Assembly: GCF_023091745.1 (NCBI RefSeq) | Contig: NC_068922.1 | Coordinates: forward strand, 32,654,501-32,718,500 | DNA: 64,000 nucleotides | Direction of reading: 5' to 3' | Source: Budorcas taxicolor | Taxonomy: Eukaryota > Chordata > Mammalia > Artiodactyla > Bovidae | Shown: positions 58,524-64,000 of the stretch, one piece after another | Position numbering within the stretch: the first letter of the stretch is position 1 | Layout: every line of letters starts with the position of its first letter | The notes under the pieces: generated by a model | Databases searched by the model: none | Told to the model about the DNA's origin: nothing | What the model saw: only the letters and a program-made list of their open reading frames with translations | Position numbers and translations under genes: made by a program

Positions 58524-59138
58524 CTTTTCTGCCCTTTTGTGTGTTTTTTTTTTTTTTAAGTCTTGTATACCCACCACCCGCCCAAATCGATCTTGGGGGG
58601 AAGGGGGTCTACATTGCAATCATATGTGATTTGTCTTGTATATTTTGTACTGCTGTTGCTTGGATAGCAACAGCATGAAATAGAGTATTAATACACTTTT
58701 TTTTTTTCTTTTGTAAGTGCTCTCTCAATTGGCCTGGAAAGGCTGCAGGCCTCTGGTTGTCTACGGAACCTTGAACCCCATCTGGGGTAGCTGCCACTCG
58801 AACAAATCTGTTGCCGTCTGAGTGGCATTGGTATTTTAAGAGCATAGCTGATGTTTTCGAAAATGTGGTTGATGTATCCAGTGGGCCAGAACTGGCCCAG
58901 ATAAAAAGTGGAGTTTCCTGATTCTTGCCGATTTTTTAATATGTAGGCAGTTGATTTGCATATTCATCCATGGACCACTGTTTCTTGCTTGTACCTCCGG
59001 CTGACTAAATTTGGGGACAGATTCAGTCTTGCCTTACACAAAGGGGATCATAAAGTCAGAATCTATTTTCTATGTACTAGTATTGTGTACTGTATAGACA
59101 GTTTGTAAATGTTATTTCTGCAAACACCTTCTTACGAT

Positions 59139-59173
59139 AATTATATATATTATATATAATATATATATATATC
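59139..59173. repeat. AT-rich palindromic tract in the 3' UTR
   Basis: ATAATTATATATATTATATA followed by ATATATATATATAT; self-complementary, so it could fold back in the RNA. Confidence 0.8.
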
Positions 59174-61415
59174 AGTTTGATCACACTATTTTAGAGTCTT
59201 AATGCCAAGTCAGCAGACCTGCTTTATGAATTACAGGGACTAGAAAAGCCCACCTTCAGGAAATTTGTAATAGCATCAACTCAATGCCCATCCCCGTTCA
59301 CTAGAGTCTGTACATACTGTAAATATGTGTGGCTGCTTGACTTGAAAAGGTTTGATTTCTGAATGTTTCACCATCCTTGTAAGTTTATCATTTCTGACCA
59401 TAAATTATGGGAAATATATAACCAAACTCCAAGGGTTGTTCTACTCCGTGCAGTTCACACTGATTGTGACGACCACGTCCTGCGTAGCTAGTGTCTGAGG
59501 TCACAGCACTGGAGTCTAGGAGCTGGAACCTGTGTGCGTGTGGGTCTGGGGGTGAGCATGTGCAAGCAAGTGGAGGGTCTGAGTGTGGAAGACGCAAGAA
59601 GCATCCAGCCTGGGCCACCGGCGCACACCCACCTGGCTCTGCCATTCACTCTGCTGCTGCAGGAGCCGCCAGGGCGTAGCGGGGAGCTCGCTGCCAAAGG
59701 GGACTCGCTCAGAGAGCTCCCACCTGCTGGCTCCTTGGTCGTGCCCCTGGAGAGGAAAAATACGGGCCGCTTTTAACTGTGAGTGTTCCACTGGAAATGT
59801 CCGATCTCTCGTGTGTTCGAGTGTCTGTTGTAGGGAGAAACGTTTACACAGCTTGTAGAATAATTTCAAGGGAAAATCAGAGACCCTGATTCCTCCCACC
59901 CCACTGGCTGTTCCCCTCTTATCTCCTCCATCCGTCGCCTCCCGTTCCATCCCCACCTCCCCCACCCACTCCGACACTTTCACTGTCCGTCAAAACCTAG
60001 AAGTGCTTCTTATAACCAAAGTTTCTGCTCTTCAGAAGAAATCAGGGCAAAATGAGGTGACTTGAAGTGAACAAAGATGCTGAGGTTTTCCTGCGTGGGA
60101 CACCTGCCCCGAAGGGGAAGCCAGAAGATGCTGAGCCTGGTGTCAGGGACACGCTGGCGGCAGCCCGCGAGGTGGCTGTCACGCTGAGGCTGAAACCTGC
60201 TGTCTCTCTACGTGTCCATCGGTCCAGTAATGCCTGGACAGGTAAGACAGTATTAGGTGTGCACGGACCTGGCACTTGAAGTCTGTTCCTGGAAAACTCC
60301 TATGATTGCCTACCTTCAGACCTGGACATTAAAAATTCTTATTTTGTTATATAAGTTAGGCTATTTTTATTTCGCTTCTTTGGTTATTCCAGGTTCTTGC
60401 CAAATATTCTTGGACCTTTACAAGTAAAACTGTTTCATGTTTAATTCCTTATTTTCCTCCCCCAAAGAAAACTCAAGAGTTATAAAAATGAATTATACAT
60501 ATAGTGTTTTATCAGATAATAGAGGAACCATTTCCCTCAATCTGTTAATTAGCTCTGTACTCATACCTTTATTGAATATAAGAACACTAGTCATAATATA
60601 TAAATTTTCAATGTAAATTAGTCACATCATTGGGAAACCATGTTCTAATTAAAGTTACTTTTATAAAATACTTCCGGTCAGCTTTCCATCACGGTAAGAT
60701 GTCCACTAATCATCGGCCCCCAACCTTTCCTATTCAAGGTTACATCCCAGTTCATGACTTTGGAATATTTAAAATCTTGAGGTATAACTGGTATGTATCT
60801 TTTTTGCTGCTACCATTAATCCCTTTCAAAGAACTACATTAACGGATTCCATTTTTAAAAATTTTGTACCTGGACCCTTCATTTCTCACTTTACTGTGAA
60901 ACACATTAGTCCAAATCAGAGTGATCCTCAGAAACCTCTACTGTAGGACTGACATAAGCGCATCTGTCTGTGAAGACTGTGTAGCGGGTGCATGTGTGAA
61001 CGGTGTGTACGAAAAATGTAAATGAAGAAACAATCCCAAGGACAGTGGGATATTTACTGACTTGTAGAATGTAAAATTCTAAGTCTTTTCACACAGCAAA
61101 GGTTTCAGCTTAACCAACTCGGTTGTAGAATCATGATTTTTGTAGTTAACCTAGAAAATGCTGGAAATGTTCTGAATAGTTCTGTGGTTTTTTTTTTTCC
61201 TTGTCAAACCCATTTTGGTTTTTCCTCTGCTCTCTCCTGCTCATTTAAGTTACTGTTACAAAAAGGTGCTGCTAAATGTAGGCCATCTTAGTTATCCTGT
61301 ACTTTGGGACAATGCCACATTTGAACATGGTCTGCTCTGCATTCATGTTAAACCTTCACTGTCAGCTACACCAAACTGTTCAACAAGCCTGGTTTAAAGT
61401 CATTCGTATCAAACA

Positions 61416-61421
61416 AATAAA
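61416..61421 (+). promoter_or_regulatory. CACNB2: Polyadenylation signal AATAAA
   Basis: A canonical hexamer in CAAATAAAGAGCTGGCTTC, the only AATAAA I found between the stop codon and 61.44 kb. Cleavage is expected about 10-30 nt downstream. Confidence 0.75.
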
Positions 61422-61440
61422 GAGCTGGCTTCTGCACTGT

Positions 61441-64000
61441 TTACTATTAGTAGTATTAATTGCCATTTCAGGAGTGATTCTTGCAGTTGAAAATATGCTA
61501 AACACTTCCCTGCACTTCCCTCTTGTGGCTCATCTTCCAGGGGTGGGGAGGTCATGGTATGCAGTCCCCTCCCCATGACAGCTAACAAGTGCCAGCTTCC
61601 AGGAGGTCAAAGGTCTCCGGGGGTCTGAGCACAGCAACGTCAACTTCCTCTCACCTTCATCCTTACATGTTCAGCAATTCTTGCCTCTGATGTTGAATTT
61701 TATTTTGTCCCTTTTAAACGGATCCATCATCAGATCTTCATTTTAATTCCTCGCCCTTGGCTCAATGACATGATGCTGCTGGTCCAATCTTGTTAACAGG
61801 TCAAGAGTCACTCTGGTGGAGACAACAGGTAATTAGATGTCTCTGGGTCAGTGGCTGAATTGTGGCTAAGTTACGTTTTTAAGTATTTGTACTTTACTAC
61901 TTAAAATGTGATACACGATTTTGAAGTAAAATGTACTCACTGTGGAATTAAAATGCTTCTGTTTCCAAAATAACTATGACAACATTAAATATGTTTAAAA
62001 AAGGTATTCGTTCTCCTCCGCACTCCCCTTTCTTCCGTCTATCATGTTTTTTCTTAAATGTCTGCATTCCTTAAGATTTAATGTGCTTTGTGTTCCAATT
62101 TGGTTTTCTTTTTTCTTTTTAAAGAAACCCCTGGAAAATGTCTGTTAAAGGAACAAACGTTAATCCTATTTCTTATCTGTCATTACTATTTTCAATATGC
62201 AAATATTTTTCTTCTGTTTTGCCTGTACTGGTTATACTTTGGTGTTTGCTGGTATTAATCAAAACTTAGCATGTTTGCTACGAGGCTCCTTCCCGACCAT
62301 TTCCATCCCAGCCTAGCACCTAAGGTTCTGCAGAGAGCAAGAGAAGGGATGGACTTTCGGTGTTTTAAAATCACGTTGAAAGTTCCAGGGGCATGCCGAG
62401 CCCTGGAAACAGAAGGACACAGGTCAGCAGTGTTTCCCTTTAGACATGACAATTGCTGGGTATGAGGCAGAATGAGGGATGGAAAGAAGTCAGTTACATA
62501 GTGAATCTTAGGGCACTTGGTGTGGTTTTTTCCCTCCTTCAGTAAGGGTGTAACGGTGATCTGCTCGGAAGCTGTACAGAAAGGGCAAGGTTCCTGCCTA
62601 CCTGGGGGCAGGGGTCAAGGACATGCCTCGTTTCCCAGGGTGATGTGTCAAGCGCTGTGACAGGAGGAGTCAGAGGTCCAAGGGGTGCAGACAGCCCAGC
62701 TGCAGGGAAGAGTGTGAAGAAAGGCTTGCTCAGAGCAGAGGCCTCTGAAGATCTCACCTGATCCGAGACCTTGCATTCTTCACTACACAAGAGTTTCGAG
62801 AAATTCCTAATGTAGACCCTTTGTTGTTGTTTAGTTGCTAAGTCATGTCCAACTCTTTTGCAACCCCATGAACTGTAGCCTGCCAGGCTCCTCTATCCAT
62901 GGAATCTCCCAGGCAAGAATACTGAAGTGGGTTGCCTGATTTCCTTCTCGACGAGATCTTCCCAACCCAGGGATCAAACCTGCATCTCCTGCATTGGCAG
63001 GCAGATTCTTTACCACTGAGCCACCAGCGAAGCCCAGTGGAGACCTGTGAAGGGGCAGAGGGAAAAAAACTATTAGGCAATTGTTTCCAACTATCCACTT
63101 AAAATGCCCAAAGGCTCAGGAATTTTGAGGTGATTCAAATTAACAAAACAGATACATTTAACATGACATGAGACACCTTTTAACCAATGGTGGGTACTTT
63201 AATAGATCTTACCTAAAAAGCATGCGGGATGAAGCGAGCCCACAGTTACAGTCGTTTTACAAAGGCAGTCCACGTATACTGGCCACTATGGGAGATGTCT
63301 GGTCACCTCTGTGGTTTGGGTGATTTCAGATTTGATGGTGAAGTGGTCTTGTTTTATCTTGATCTATCCTAGTCACAGCTGCATGGTCTGGGGTTGGTGG
63401 TCTAAGGAGTTGGCAGGAAAACACTGGCCGCTTCCCAGCTCTCACAAGACGGTTTTCTCTTTCTCACCAATCATACCTCTAATAATCTGTATATTCCATT
63501 AGATGATAAAAGGTACCCAAATTCTATAATAGTCTCATTTCTAATCTACAGAGTTAAAATTCATTTTAGTTTTTAGTTTAAAACATGAAGGAAAAAGAAA
63601 ACACAATGAAGGGTGACTGTCATTTAGGAGTGATGCAGAACTCATCTGAAAGAGGGGTTGATAAATAGCAAACAGAAGAACAAGTAAAATCCTCAGCTCA
63701 GTTCCTGGCACATGATAAGTAAGTTACGGACTACACACCCTGAATTCTGAAGGAACTCATCCTTAGGAGCTCAGTAACAGAAAACATGTTTTATAACCAA
63801 ATTAAATACTGCTCATTTTATTCCTTTTGTGAAATCCACTCATTTTACCATTAAAAATGACTTGCATTCTTTACAAATTAAAACAAAGACCCCAAATGAA
63901 AATACATTCCAGACACCTCCTTTTGTTTATACTCTGCTAAATCCATAAAGGAAAAATTTTCTTAAAAACGCAAAGTATAATCTCAACACACACCCTAATC
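61441..64000. other. Intergenic region downstream of CACNB2
   Basis: One Bov-tA SINE (62823-63037); otherwise nothing recognisable. In human the convergent neighbour is NSUN6. I looked on the minus strand and see no exon of it within these 2.5 kb. Confidence 0.65.
62823..63037 (-). mobile_element. Bov-tA SINE
   Basis: Minus strand head GGGCTTCGCTGGTGGCTCAG, box B GGTTTGATCCCTGGG, body to GTTGGACATGACTTAGCAAC. Confidence 0.85.

Larger units (their letters stand above)
1..61440 (+). other. CACNB2: CACNB2 gene, 3' portion (exons 4-14 and 3' UTR)
   Basis: Eleven consecutive exon positions, one of them with three alternatives, read as a continuous calcium-channel beta-subunit protein with intact GT-AG borders. 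The protein is cytosolic. In this family it binds the alpha-interaction domain of the CaV1/CaV2 pore subunit, promotes its surface delivery and tunes gating; CACNB2 is the main cardiac beta subunit. Identity as beta-2 rather than beta-1, -3 or -4 rests on the linker around [11 protein letters not shown], on exon 7A around DIDATGLDAED and on the tail ending NRDVYIRQ. The 5' exons and promoters are outside the window. The 3' end is inferred from the polyadenylation signal at 61416. Confidence 0.97.
58524..61440 (+). other. CACNB2: CACNB2 3' UTR
   Basis: About 2.9 kb from the stop to the presumed cleavage region. It has T-runs just after the stop (58542-58556), an AT-rich palindromic tract (59139-59173) and a GC-rich middle (59480-60280) whose open frames on both strands have no recognisable product. 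No SINE or LINE is seen inside it, in contrast to the introns. The end is inferred from the AATAAA at 61416 and not from transcript data. Confidence 0.8.

Noticed and set aside
58011..58619. 202-codon antisense frame over exon 14
   Set aside because: Shadow of the GC-rich His/Arg coding strand; Val/Leu-rich and without a recognisable domain.
58171..58629. 152-codon second + frame in exon 14
   Set aside because: Out-of-frame shadow of CACNB2; its end runs into the UTR and no family is recognisable.
59516..59983. 155-codon minus-strand frame in the 3' UTR
   Set aside because: GC-rich UTR sequence gives long open frames by chance; no domain or splice context.
1868..63037. tRNA genes suggested by box B-like GGTTCGATCCC sequences
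   Set aside because: All occur inside tRNA-derived SINE heads (Bov-tA, CHR), not in a complete cloverleaf.
61441..64000. 3' end of a convergent neighbour gene (NSUN6 in human)
   Set aside because: No exon or protein match could be read on the minus strand within the window.
1..64000. CRISPR arrays, bacterial operons or prophage
   Set aside because: No regularly spaced direct repeats; the window is plainly mammalian with introns and SINEs/LINEs.

Overview
This is vertebrate nuclear DNA, not a bacterial or viral replicon. It has long introns with GT-AG borders and is saturated with retroposons. BovB (RTE-type) LINEs, Bov-A/Bov-tA SINEs and CHR-type tRNA-Glu SINEs place it in a ruminant, most likely a bovid. 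I cannot tell cattle from buffalo, sheep or goat by eye. Ancient mammalian repeats (MIR, L2, MER1, MER5A) are present as expected.

The only protein-coding gene I can support is the 3' two thirds of CACNB2, the beta-2 auxiliary subunit of voltage-gated calcium channels, on the + strand. The exons conventionally numbered 4 to 14 are all visible with intact splice sites: 10315-10437, 12804-12940, 15921-15997, three alternative exon 7 cassettes (7A 22377-22510, 7B 22655-22674, 7C 23141-23202), 26197-26277, 26738-26796, 36277-36386, 53903-54054, 55816-55911, 56942-57127 and 58038-58523 (stop codon 58521-58523). Joined with 7A they encode 546 residues without a break, with 7C 522 and with 7B 508. 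The order is SH3 core, variable HOOK, guanylate-kinase-like domain, then a histidine/arginine-rich tail. The 5' exons with the alternative N-termini and the promoters lie upstream of the window. The 3' UTR runs to about 61.44 kb, where the AATAAA at 61416-61421 is the best polyadenylation signal. The last 2.5 kb is intergenic with one SINE.

Region by region: 1-10.3 kb is intron before exon 4, holding L1, L2, BovB, SINE and hAT remnants. 10.3-27 kb holds the SH3/HOOK exons and the start of the GK domain. 27-36 kb (intron 9) and 36.4-53.9 kb (intron 10) are where young retroposons pile up. 53.9-61.4 kb is compact, with the last four exons and the UTR.

The most interesting signals are these. 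(1) A frame-gated exon 7 cassette in which only exactly one of the three exons gives an open reading frame. (2) A full-length U6 snRNA copy fused to a 5'-truncated L1, bracketed by an 11-bp target-site duplication, next to a SINE fragment whose own flank carries a third near-copy of that target. (3) A 1.26-kb solo LTR with a 6-bp target duplication nested in an L1 that has its own 11-bp duplication. (4) A 1.1-kb BovB copy with a perfect 12-bp duplication and a readable YADD reverse-transcriptase motif. (5) An unexplained local duplication of about 137 bp in intron 5. Family names were assigned by recognition from memory and repeat boundaries are approximate unless a target duplication is stated.
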